From positions 62,001 through 126,000 of the forward strand of contig NZ_JAFVME010000001.1 of assembly GCF_018492665.1 (NCBI RefSeq): a stretch of 64,000 bases of DNA, in the 5' to 3' direction. Origin of the DNA: Pedobacter sp. B4-66. GTDB lineage: Bacteria; Bacteroidota; Bacteroidia; Sphingobacteriales; Sphingobacteriaceae. Under the pieces are notes generated by a model. That model worked only from the letters and a program-made list of their open reading frames with translations. It did no database searches and was not told where the DNA came from. The position numbers and the translations under genes were made by a program. Shown here piece by piece: positions 54,512 to 63,166 of the stretch. Each line of letters opens with the position of its first letter. Position 1 is the stretch's first letter.

Positions 54512-55804
54512 TTAATTTTTCGATAACCAATAACTGTTTTGACTCAATGAATTATTCTTTAAGCTGTTGGCTGAAAGCGGCCAATAGGCAGCCCCTTTTT
54601 GCACATCGCTTTCGGTAAATACCGGGATATATGTACTTACTTTACCGAACCTGATCAGATCGAAAACGCGCTGTCCCCCACCAACCAACATGCGTCTGCG
54701 TTCTTGTAAAAGTGCATCTGGAAATGTTGCTTCGGTTAAGGCAGTATAATCTTCCTTTGCTCCAACCGCTGCCTTTACCAGATACGTTTTCCCTTCTTCC
54801 AGGTGCCCGCTCCTCCAGGCTGCCTCCGCAAAAAGCAGATTCAACTCACGTGCAGGCAGGAGTTGCAACATATCCTCATCTTGAATGATCAGCGTAGCTT
54901 TCTTATCACTGGTTGAAACATTAAACATTTGGCGACGGGCATCTCCCTCAGGATAAATCTCATTAAACCTATCCAGAGGCATACTAACAACAGATTCATC
55001 CAGAGGTAATTTAGGAATCTCAGTCCGCCTATCTACCCCAACCGATAAGCCGAAATTGGATAAACTATCAATGGTAGTTACTGTAAATGTCTTGTTTAGC
55101 ATGTCGTATGCATTTTGTGATTTACCAAGCCATAATTCCTCTTGAGCCAAGAGTGAGCTAATTGCTGTTTTATTAAATCTCACAACCGTTAAAGCAATGC
55201 TTTCTATACCATCATCATTGATCAGCCTCCAAGGCAAAAGTCCTTGAGCTTCTGTAGCCCAAACTGCAGCCTGAGTAACTGACTCCTGAATAGTTAGACG
55301 CAATCCGAAATTATTCTTCTCGGCAGAGGGAACCTCTCCCCAGATTCGGGCAAGGTAGAAATAGGCCATAGATTTGAGTGCCAATGCTTCACCTTTAAAC
55401 AAATTGCGATGATAGGTATCTAGCACACTGGCATCTGCCTTATTTACTATATCCAGTACATCATTTGCATCTTTTATCACGTCGTAGAAATATCCCCAGT
55501 CGGTAAGCTGTTTCACATTACGCTGATCAAAAGTAAGCTGCTGGTTTACTACCGATTGCTGGTAGTTAACGGCAACGTTCAGGTCTCCTGTTCGTGCCTC
55601 ACCATACATTACCCAGGCATAATTAGCCAATAATGCTCTCCTAAGATTAACATACCCCCCAATAACAGCTTGTTCTACGCGTTGCGACGAATTATAATAG
55701 CCGCTAGCAACAGTCCTGTTTTCTAAATCATCGATCGTCAGGGAATCCTTACACGAAGAAAGGAGAGTTAGTGCTACGATCGGGATGAACTTCCAAAATT
55801 TCAT
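54512..55804 (-). CDS. SusD/RagB-family lipoprotein (cluster B, first pair, short)
   Basis: The start MKFWKFIPIVALTLLSSC is preferred (lipobox Cys18); 430 residues, short for the family. Features: FKGEALALKSMAYFYLARIW, LLFAEAAWRSGHLEEGKTYL and RRRMLVGGGQRVFDLIRFGK. The C terminus NSLSQNSYW is typical. It pairs with the divergent SusC directly upstream (26 bases) and ends five bases before the next SusC. Confidence 0.92.
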   Translation of the reverse strand: MKFWKFIPIVALTLLSSCKDSLTIDDLENRTVASGYYNSSQRVEQAVIGGYVNLRRALLANYAWVMYGEARTGDLNVAVNYQQSVVNQQLTFDQRNVKQLTDWGYFYDVIKDANDVLDIVNKADASVLDTYHRNLFKGEALALKSMAYFYLARIWGEVPSAEKNNFGLRLTIQESVTQAAVWATEAQGLLPWRLINDDGIESIALTVVRFNKTAISSLLAQEELWLGKSQNAYDMLNKTFTVTTIDSLSNFGLSVGVDRRTEIPKLPLDESVVSMPLDRFNEIYPEGDARRQMFNVSTSDKKATLIIQDEDMLQLLPARELNLLFAEAAWRSGHLEEGKTYLVKAAVGAKEDYTALTEATFPDALLQERRRMLVGGGQRVFDLIRFGKVSTYIPVFTESDVQKGAAYWPLSANSLKNNSLSQNSYWLSKN

Positions 55805-55830
55805 ATAGTCCATTTTTTATATCATCAATG

Positions 55831-58239
55831 TTAAAAAACCAATTTCAAACCCAATACAACCGAAGATGACAGTGGGGTACCAGTAAAACTCAAGTCGCTT
55901 TTCCTAATTCCGGCGATATTCTCTTCCGGATTAACGCCGCTATATTTTGACACTGTAAGCAAGTTATCTCCACGAACAAACACTACCACATCACTAATCG
56001 ATGCCATACGTTTAAACATAGAACCGAAATTGTAGGAAACAGCTACCTTATTCAATCGAATAAAACTTCCGTCTTCAACCTGTCTAATTCCTTGATAAAT
56101 GGTACGACCGTTAGCATCGGTACTGGTGGTATAATACGGGCTTTCTCCATTTTTAAGTGGAAAGTCGTTGCCCACATTGTCTGCGTAATATTTGCTTGTA
56201 AAAGATTCAGCTGAAACATCTGCACCCCATGCATAAGTTAATGTCATGCTGGCCGAAATATTTTTATACCTCAAAGTGTTACTAATACCTCCAAAGGCCT
56301 TAGGTTCGCTGTTACCAATTATTTTTAGTTGTTTACCTTGATAGGCAACTAAGGAAGTTAAAGCATCCCCCTCTGTTAGCGTGCTCAGGTGAACTAAATT
56401 GGTATTCTTAATATCGGCAGGCATAGTCCGTACTTTATTCTTATAGGCAGCTATATTCAGGTTACTAGACCAACTGAAGTCGCGCTTATTTATCCATTTT
56501 CCATCAAGATTAAATTCAAATCCTGATAGGCCAAGTGATCCGCCCATTTCATATTGATAATCAATACCATTAATATTAGGCAAGTATCTTTGGTAGATAA
56601 AATCCTTATAAATCTTATTGAAATAATTAACAGAAAAGTTCATAGATCGATTAATATCCACTGCAACTCCGGCATCAAACTGATAAACATTTATACTCTT
56701 TGCATCTTGAAAAGCCGGATAAAGCAGGCCTATACCCAATTCATTACCACCGAAATAATCTCCATATCCCTCCAATTGTCCTCTATAAATCTCAGGTTTA
56801 TTCAATATTCCGGTTTTACCGATTGAAGCATTAACTCTAACTGGTATTTTTAAGCTGTTTTTCAAATCATAGTGAATACCTAACGCCGGATATAACGCCC
56901 ATTTCTTTTCATAGAATGAACTTCCATCTGTACGAAGAACCATGTTTACCGTCATGTCTTCCTTATATTTGAATTTCCAGATTCCGTAAAAGGAAAATAG
57001 CTTTTCCATCTCGTGATCCGAAAATGCATTTGTCTGACTTGCATTGTATCCGGTAACTACTTTTACATAATTAGAGCCTCCGTTTTCCAGACTGCGCTTC
57101 CCATCCACCGAAGTCAATCTGTTATCGGTGTTTCTGAGCTCGTTTCCGATCGTCATGTCTAATTTTAAGGCGTCGGAGAAATCATGAAGATAGTTTAAGG
57201 AAGTATTTACGGTAAGTAACTGTCTCTTATATGTAGCGCTTGCTGCGTAAATATTGCCATCTAATACAGTTGAAGGAACATACATGTCGCGACTAGCACC
57301 TTCATAAGACAATCCGGCTACTGAACTGATTTTAAACTTAGGACTAAACTGATAGTTGAGTGCCATAGAAGAAACCAATCCAACATTTCTATTCTTATTC
57401 ATGAAGAAACTCTCATCATTAACAACAGGCAGAAGAAGATCGCGATTAAATTCACCTGCATAGCGGCCATTCCTGTTCGCAAGTGCCAGGTTATTAAAGA
57501 AATGCACAGAAAACTCCTTTGAAATATTATACTTGGCATTTAGGAATAAAGACTGGCGTCCAAAACCGGAACCCTTTATTGTACCTTTATCCTGATAATT
57601 TGTTAAACCAAACAAGTAAGAACCGAAATCACCACCACCATCAACAATTATATTCTGCTCATTAACTACGCCTCCGTTCCCATAAACAGCCCTACGACCG
57701 CTGGTATTGAAATTATAGAAAGCATCTTTTTGATGGTCCATGTCCTCCAAGAAGTTGGCTCCGCCAAAAGCACTTCCTCTAACATGAATAGCTCCTGTTT
57801 TTCCTTCTTTCATGATGATATTAAGCGCTCCATTTGCCGCCAATACCCCATATTTAGCAAGGAGATCTATCTCCTTAATGACTTCGACTCGTTCAATCTG
57901 ATCGGAAGAAAAATAACTAAGGGGGTTGATTCCAGTTACATTTGATGGACTTGAAATAATGGGGACACCATTAATCATGATAAGTGGCATCGTAGATTGA
58001 TCAGTTGGATCCAGGTTTAATCCGCGAAGATTAATGATTGACTGGGCACCAGGAGTACCTGACCAGCTTTTTATCCTTAATCCGGCTATGTTGCCTTGTA
58101 AAACATTCTCAAGACCACTTCGGTTGGATAAGACCACACTATCTACCACCAGGGTATCCTGTGCGTGTACTTTCGATATTCCGAGGAATACGAGAAAAAG
58201 AAACATAGTTTTCCAAATACATTTGGGTAGTAATTCCAT
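55831..58239 (-). CDS. Divergent SusC-like TonB-dependent receptor lacking the N-terminal CarboxypepD_reg domain
   Basis: 802 residues, about 200 shorter than canonical SusC. Signal peptide ends KVHAQ (about 27); the plug begins almost at once: SGLENVLQGNIAGLRIKSWS, INLRGLNLDPTDQ, MPLIMINGVPIISS, RVEVIKEIDLLAKYGVLAAN. The barrel ends SSVVLGLKLVF. The first gene of cluster B, downstream of the repeat-rich leader. Like the first SusC of cluster A it lacks the carboxypeptidase-regulatory-like domain. Confidence 0.9.
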   Translation of the reverse strand: MELLPKCIWKTMFLFLVFLGISKVHAQDTLVVDSVVLSNRSGLENVLQGNIAGLRIKSWSGTPGAQSIINLRGLNLDPTDQSTMPLIMINGVPIISSPSNVTGINPLSYFSSDQIERVEVIKEIDLLAKYGVLAANGALNIIMKEGKTGAIHVRGSAFGGANFLEDMDHQKDAFYNFNTSGRRAVYGNGGVVNEQNIIVDGGGDFGSYLFGLTNYQDKGTIKGSGFGRQSLFLNAKYNISKEFSVHFFNNLALANRNGRYAGEFNRDLLLPVVNDESFFMNKNRNVGLVSSMALNYQFSPKFKISSVAGLSYEGASRDMYVPSTVLDGNIYAASATYKRQLLTVNTSLNYLHDFSDALKLDMTIGNELRNTDNRLTSVDGKRSLENGGSNYVKVVTGYNASQTNAFSDHEMEKLFSFYGIWKFKYKEDMTVNMVLRTDGSSFYEKKWALYPALGIHYDLKNSLKIPVRVNASIGKTGILNKPEIYRGQLEGYGDYFGGNELGIGLLYPAFQDAKSINVYQFDAGVAVDINRSMNFSVNYFNKIYKDFIYQRYLPNINGIDYQYEMGGSLGLSGFEFNLDGKWINKRDFSWSSNLNIAAYKNKVRTMPADIKNTNLVHLSTLTEGDALTSLVAYQGKQLKIIGNSEPKAFGGISNTLRYKNISASMTLTYAWGADVSAESFTSKYYADNVGNDFPLKNGESPYYTTSTDANGRTIYQGIRQVEDGSFIRLNKVAVSYNFGSMFKRMASISDVVVFVRGDNLLTVSKYSGVNPEENIAGIRKSDLSFTGTPLSSSVVLGLKLVF

Positions 58240-58351
58240 AATTTATTCTTTCAAAATTTGTTTAGGGAACAGGTATACTTTTCTATCAGCAAGAATTCCT
58301 TATTCCTTTTATACTTATTACTTGTTACTTATCTAAAGAGCCCTACACTCC

Positions 58352-58517
58352 TTTGTTTGATGATTGGTTTGGGTTTGTTTGGTGTTTGTTTATTTAGTGT
58401 TTGCTTGGTATTTGTTTAGTGGTTGTTTGGTATTTGTTTAGTAAATATAAACTTTATTTGGATTTGTTTAGTAAAAATAAACTTTTTTATTTGTTTAGCA
58501 AAACTAAACTTTGTTTA
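58352..58517. repeat. Tandem TTTGTTTAGT/TTTGTTTGGT repeats in the cluster B leader
   Basis: At least nine degenerate copies of TTTGTTTrGT run from 58352 to 58517. The last three are spaced about 28-30 bases and include the palindrome GTTTA-N7-TAAAC, best preserved as GTTTAGCAAAACTAAAC. On the strand transcribed toward SusC this is an A/C-rich leader with repeated CTAAACAAATACCAA. Such DNA could be operators or RNA-protein binding sites. No similar block precedes cluster A. Confidence 0.7.
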
Positions 58518-58526
58518 TTAAGACAA
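58499..58526 (-). promoter_or_regulatory. Candidate Bacteroidota promoter for cluster B
   Basis: Read on the minus strand: TTG (58526-58524), 17-base spacer, then TAGTTTTG (58506-58499), an exact TAnnTTTG -7 element. It would start a transcript with a leader of about 250 bases before the first SusC start, running through the tandem repeats. Confidence 0.5.
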
Positions 58527-58732
58527 TACATCAAAAAGATTAAAGAATTATAAACTCTTCACCTACTTAAGTCCAGCCCGGTTAACATACAGAAAACACA
58601 AAACCACACACAACTCTATTAAACAGGTACTTACAACTAAATAATTAACTTAAAAGGCTATCCTTAATAGGTTCTGATATCAGTAATATATTTCTTATCT
58701 TGCTTTGGAAAAATTCTAACAGCTCTTATATT

Positions 58733-59488
58733 ATGAAGCATAATTTCTCTTTTAACACCCACACTCAGGATTTTTGGCCTATTTACGATGCCATTAAGCA
58801 CATCTACCCCATAGGAATTAAACGAATATCGAATGCATACTTTGATTACCCTGGAATAAAGGAACTGGTTGCCAAATTAGGTAGTGCTATTAATGAAGCA
58901 GAAACATATAAGTCATGGACTCAATTCACAGAGGAAATAAGCAAACACTATAATTTGGAAGTAATAGGAACTACCTACGGACAAGCTCCTAGTTATAGTG
59001 CCAATATAATAATTGAACAAACCGAAACAGAAACTTTCAAAACCGTAAAAAAGCTGAGCTTCGCAATAAGTTTAGTCGGTAATTTTTTCACAATTTATGG
59101 TGTGGATGAGACTTTCATAATAGAGAAAGGCGATGGCTTATACCCGATAAGTTATCCTTCAATAAATATAGTAACAGCATCCCCACTTAAAGAATTCGAA
59201 TCGATCTTTAAGGAACTTAAAGAAACCATTGAAACTAAATTTAAAGGCTATAAGTTTATACCTTATGCTGTTAATTCTATGGTAATTGATGGGTTGCAAG
59301 TAACATATCTTGATGATAAAGAAGAATGCACAATATTTAACGCATTATTTAATCAGTTTCTTGATTCATATAACACCATGTTTTTAAGAGGGGATCAATA
59401 TTTTGGTTATCAAGATTGGCAAACTGGGAACTCTGATACTTTTAAAAGCGTAACAGTTGTGCTTTCGCCCCCACCCCCACCTTTTTAG
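58733..59488 (+). CDS. Hypothetical protein with proline-rich C terminus
   Basis: The ATG giving MKHNFSFNTHTQDFWPIYDA is used rather than an upstream TTG; 251 residues, no signal peptide. Mixed alpha/beta with FKTVKKLSFAISLVGNFFTI and YISYPSINIV-like strands. It ends in SPPPPPF. No known family was recognised; size and soluble character resemble small immunity or stress proteins but nothing supports this directly. It is divergent from cluster B. A second small frame starts on its stop codon. Confidence 0.65.
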   Translation: MKHNFSFNTHTQDFWPIYDAIKHIYPIGIKRISNAYFDYPGIKELVAKLGSAINEAETYKSWTQFTEEISKHYNLEVIGTTYGQAPSYSANIIIEQTETETFKTVKKLSFAISLVGNFFTIYGVDETFIIEKGDGLYPISYPSINIVTASPLKEFESIFKELKETIETKFKGYKFIPYAVNSMVIDGLQVTYLDDKEECTIFNALFNQFLDSYNTMFLRGDQYFGYQDWQTGNSDTFKSVTVVLSPPPPPF

Positions 59489-59616
59489 TGAAAAAACTCT
59501 ACTTTTTTCTGCTACTTCTGTTGTGTACCCAGTCGGGACCGCTTGTATTCCCCGTCGCGAATAATGAGGCTTTCCTGAGGGGTTTCTCAGGCTCTTCTCA
59601 GGCCAACGTTAGTTAA
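59488..59616 (+). CDS. Candidate 42-residue secreted peptide, GTG start coupled to the upstream gene
   Basis: The GTG overlaps the last base of the preceding TAG stop (TAGTG), a common sign of translational coupling. The product begins MKKLYFFLLLLLCTQSG, a good signal-peptide shape, then PLVFPVANNEAFLRGFSGSS and a short end. The DNA is noticeably more GC-rich than both neighbours. It may be a true peptide, or the start of a decayed longer gene: the same frame stays open for 23 more codons after its TAA. Confidence 0.4.
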   Translation: MKKLYFFLLLLLCTQSGPLVFPVANNEAFLRGFSGSSQANVS

Positions 59617-60215
59617 ATCGCTTATAGACACTACCGAAATCCTGCTTCCCCCTCGCTAATCTGTTCTGGCTATCGGCGTGATATCTGATCCTTAATGGAT
59701 GTAATTATGTTATCAAGATTATGCAAAAAGGTAAAAACAGATTAAAGTTTCTGTCCAAAAAACCACACAATATATTATTCATGTTAACTTTCAATTAAGG
59801 AAAAGACATTCCCTTTTTAATTTTCGAAAAATTGCTATAAACTTTCCTGTTTACCCAGAAACGCAGATTTGAATTCTGAACGAAAATCCAAAGCATCTAG
59901 TATAATTTAGGCAGAAAATTGATCAACAGAATAAGTGAATAGAGACAACTTTGTCTAGGTTTTAATTGTGAACAAAATGAACAAATTCACAGACAAACTA
60001 AAACAATCTGTAAAACAATATATTAAAACAAAAAGAGTCAATTAAAAGTTCATTTACATTCTTAAAGCAGGTAGTCGTAAAGCAACAAAACTGAACGTAA
60101 TGAACAAAAATCATTCAATGAACTGTAATAAGTTTGTTAAACTATACACCAGTGTAATTTTTTGTCCTAAAAATTATTCATGGATAGTATAGGTTAAACT
60201 AATTTACCGCTCGCT
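59617..60215. other. Non-coding region before the adhesin operon
   Basis: About 600 bases. The first 80 are GC-rich like the preceding small frame; the rest is very AT-rich with A/C-rich stretches and no convincing ORF. A short palindrome TACACCAGTGTA lies at 60145-60156. Probably holds the promoter of the 60216 gene, although no exact TAnnTTTG match was found. Confidence 0.45.
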
Positions 60216-62402
60216 GTGTCGAAGATTTGCCGCTCATACTTTCCGCTCATAGCATTACTGTTCACGGTGATGTTATTGGTTTTTGGCGGTGACGTTAAGG
60301 GGCAGAGTTGTACCCCCCAAGTAAGGAAATACGCAACTACCACACAAGTTAATGAGGGTTTACTAACTTCGGTAGAAAATCCGAACTTCGCAGTAGATAA
60401 TATTAAAGAAAATTATTCTAATTTAAATGCACTACTTGCAGTAGGAAATTTAATAACAGTTACCCAATATTTAAAATTTAGTACTCCTGTAGCCGCTGGC
60501 ACACCTGTAACAGTTAAAGCTACATTCCCAACTTCAATACTAAGCCTTGTTGGAGGAATTGAACTTCAACCTTTTAAAAATTTAAGAGACATTGGGTTTC
60601 TTGGTCCAAACTGGATTGCAGACCCAGTCGGTCAGGTAACATCTAACTCAACATTATTAAGCCTAATAAATGGCGCAGGTGATATGGAGATAACCATTGT
60701 GCCTCAAACAGGAGGAACTACAAGTACACCACTAATTTATGACGGAGTTTGGATACGTTTATCGGGAGTTGCAATTGGAGCTAATTTAAATTTATTCCAC
60801 GCATATATAAAAGAAGATGCAGCAGCAGGAAATCAATGCAATACATCTATAGATGTCCTGGCTGGAGTTAGAGCAGGAACTGCAGTCGGAGGAATAGCTA
60901 GTGCATTAGGTGCAGTCACCAATAAATGGAACGCCATCGATGGAAATTTATCTACTTATGCAGAAATGGATGTTACAGCGCAAGTACTAAGTGAGACATT
61001 TCACACAACCATATTTAAAACTGTAGCTCAACCTGGTGATGCCGTCCAAATTGTTTTACAAAAGCCTGGTGGTGGATTGCTGGATCTCAACGTCCTAAAT
61101 GGATTCACAGTTCAAATGTACAATGGCAATACTCCTTCGGGCACTCCTTTTTCAAGTAGCTCAGGTTTATTATCTCTTAGTTTACTTCCTGGTAGCACAA
61201 CTGGAAATGAAAAATACACGTTAACTATTCCTGTTCCATCATCATATGGCTCATTTGATAGAGTTGAAATTAAAATAGGTGGGGTTGCTACTGTAAGTTT
61301 GACATCAAAATTAAGGATATATGAAGTTAATCATATTATCTTCCCACTTACTCTTATTGATGGAGTAGCATCCACCTCTAAGTCAATTTGTCAAAACAAT
61401 ACCGCAACACTATCTATTAAAGACCCACAAGACTGCACTACCTATAATTGGTATAAGGTAGCTTCAGGTGGAACGAAAATTACAACATCAACGAACTACA
61501 CCCCTCAAGTGTCAGATTTAGTTTTGGGGGATAATATATTTTATGTTGAAGCAATAAGAACCAATTGCTCCGAAACTTCCGGAAGAGTACCATTGACAAT
61601 TAAAGTTAATCCACTACCTGATGCAGGAACTATAACTGGAAACACAGGTGTTTGTGTTACGCAAACAACTATACTTTCTAATCTAATATCTGGAGGCACT
61701 TGGACTAGCAGTGATATCACCAAAGCTACTATAAGCGCTTCAGGAGTAGTCACAGGAGTTGCAATAGGGCCAGTAGTTATTACATATACTGTTACTGATC
61801 CGATTACAGGATGCACAAGTTTTACTACTAAAAATATAACTGTAAATGCCTTACCAAATCCAGGCACTATTACCGGAAACACATCATTATGCGTAAATCA
61901 GACCATACTACTATCTAATACAGTTAGTGGTGGAATATGGGCAAGCAGTGATATTACCAAAGCATCCATAAATTCTTCAGGCTTAATTACAGGTATTGTA
62001 GCCGGAACTACCACAGTAACCTACACAGTGACTAATGCAGGGTGCTCTTCGGCTGCTGCAGTAGTTATAACTGTAAATCCATTACCTACTGCCACAATAT
62101 CTGGGAGTGTAATAGCGTGTCAGGGCACTGCGCCAAAATTAATAACATTTACTGGGGGAAACGGGACCACACCATACACTTTCACTTACAAAATTGACAG
62201 CGGGCCTAACAAAACGATTTCAACAACATTGGGGAGTAATACTGCGACAATTACTATTCCAACCAGTACCCTTGGAACATTTAAATATACTCTTTTAAGC
62301 GTAATGGATTCCAGCTCAACTCAATGTAGTAATGCACAAACTGGAACTGCTACCATAACAATTAATGCACCGCTTCCGAAACCAATAGTATCTATAAATT
62401 AA
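60216..62402 (+). CDS. Large secreted Ig-like repeat protein (adhesin-like), GTG start
   Basis: 728 residues. An in-frame stop lies just upstream (60195), so the GTG giving MSKICRSYFPLIALLFTVMLL is the likely start; the signal peptide ends around VKGQSC. The first 390 residues are beta-rich, unlike a known family, and contain PLIYDGVWIRLSGVAIGANL and FDRVEIKIGGVATVSL-like strands. Then come Ig-type units: SICQNNTATLSI... (Ig_7-like), and two close repeats of about 80 residues starting at LPDAGTITGNTGVCV and LPNPGTITGNTSLCV, each with 'SSDITKA.I..SG..TG'. A final SprB-like unit ends GTATITINAP. No T9SS domain at its own C terminus. First gene of a likely operon ending with a T9SS protein. Confidence 0.75.
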   Translation: MSKICRSYFPLIALLFTVMLLVFGGDVKGQSCTPQVRKYATTTQVNEGLLTSVENPNFAVDNIKENYSNLNALLAVGNLITVTQYLKFSTPVAAGTPVTVKATFPTSILSLVGGIELQPFKNLRDIGFLGPNWIADPVGQVTSNSTLLSLINGAGDMEITIVPQTGGTTSTPLIYDGVWIRLSGVAIGANLNLFHAYIKEDAAAGNQCNTSIDVLAGVRAGTAVGGIASALGAVTNKWNAIDGNLSTYAEMDVTAQVLSETFHTTIFKTVAQPGDAVQIVLQKPGGGLLDLNVLNGFTVQMYNGNTPSGTPFSSSSGLLSLSLLPGSTTGNEKYTLTIPVPSSYGSFDRVEIKIGGVATVSLTSKLRIYEVNHIIFPLTLIDGVASTSKSICQNNTATLSIKDPQDCTTYNWYKVASGGTKITTSTNYTPQVSDLVLGDNIFYVEAIRTNCSETSGRVPLTIKVNPLPDAGTITGNTGVCVTQTTILSNLISGGTWTSSDITKATISASGVVTGVAIGPVVITYTVTDPITGCTSFTTKNITVNALPNPGTITGNTSLCVNQTILLSNTVSGGIWASSDITKASINSSGLITGIVAGTTTVTYTVTNAGCSSAAAVVITVNPLPTATISGSVIACQGTAPKLITFTGGNGTTPYTFTYKIDSGPNKTISTTLGSNTATITIPTSTLGTFKYTLLSVMDSSSTQCSNAQTGTATITINAPLPKPIVSIN

Positions 62403-62436
62403 ACAAAATAAATTTCAAATTAAAATCCTAAGAATC

Positions 62437-63144
62437 ATGAACACTAAATTAAAAAGCTTAAAATTAGGAATCTTTATGTTCCTTTTATTTGCACTGCCGA
62501 TCGGGGCATTTTCTCAAACAGTTACAGCCTATCTTTGCGGTACCGGCACCGCTACTCTTGTTCCCGACTTCGGCACTTACATTCCAGTTAACGGTGACAA
62601 AATAGTATGGTCAGAAGTTGGAGGCGGTGCGGTAACTTATACTGTCGGCACAGACCCTACCCTTACCTTTACAACCCCAAGTAATCTATCAAATGGAGAT
62701 CACAAATATACTGTACATGTTATTCCATTGGATCAAACTGTATGTCCGGGAAGTCCCTCTGATGAGTATCTAATCCATAAATTACCTGGAACAACAGTTG
62801 CTCTTGCTTCTCCTATAGCTAACTATTGTACTGATGCACCTTCAAGATCAGTGATCACAGCTACACCAGCTACACCGCCACCAGCAGGGGTAACACTTAC
62901 TTATACATGGTCAGCAACATCTGGAGGTTCTCCTGTAACCATTACTGATCTAGGTACAAGTGTTGGAAATGTATTTACAATGAAATCAGGTGTAACTGAT
63001 GGCACTTATATTTTCACTGCTGTAGCTAAATATGATACTGGAAGCGTTCCGTTAAAACCTACCACAAGCTGTGAATATACATCAACAACTCAATCAATAA
63101 CAGTTACTGCTAAACCAGGTAAACCAACCGTTACAGTTCAGTAA
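62437..63144 (+). CDS. Secreted Ig/PKD-like domain protein
   Basis: 235 residues with signal peptide [20 protein letters not shown] ending GAFSQ. About two Ig/PKD-like units: [19 protein letters not shown] to [17 protein letters not shown], and [19 protein letters not shown] to [12 protein letters not shown]. Cysteines are paired as in extracellular Ig modules. It lies 34 bases below the large repeat protein and 22 bases above the next gene, so it is part of the same operon. Surface or extracellular role inferred. Confidence 0.7.
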   Translation: MNTKLKSLKLGIFMFLLFALPIGAFSQTVTAYLCGTGTATLVPDFGTYIPVNGDKIVWSEVGGGAVTYTVGTDPTLTFTTPSNLSNGDHKYTVHVIPLDQTVCPGSPSDEYLIHKLPGTTVALASPIANYCTDAPSRSVITATPATPPPAGVTLTYTWSATSGGSPVTITDLGTSVGNVFTMKSGVTDGTYIFTAVAKYDTGSVPLKPTTSCEYTSTTQSITVTAKPGKPTVTVQ

Positions 63145-63166
63145 TAAGGATATATTCAATAAATTC

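Larger units (their letters stand above)
58240..58732. other. Intergenic leader/promoter region of cluster B
   Basis: Almost 500 bases between divergent genes. It contains the tandem repeat block and the candidate promoter listed separately. The remaining part (58530-58730) is AT-rich and shows no ORF. Confidence 0.5.

Noticed and set aside
58352..58517. CRISPR-like array
   Set aside because: Repeat units are short, degenerate and overlapping, with no uniform spacers and no cas genes.
59520..59545. Possible tRNA 3' end or attachment site in the GC-rich patch
   Set aside because: No cloverleaf, no T-loop consensus and no integrase nearby.
60001..60210. Short A-rich frames of 23 and 30 codons before the adhesin operon
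   Set aside because: Low-complexity Lys/Asn-rich products without signal or conserved features; likely chance.
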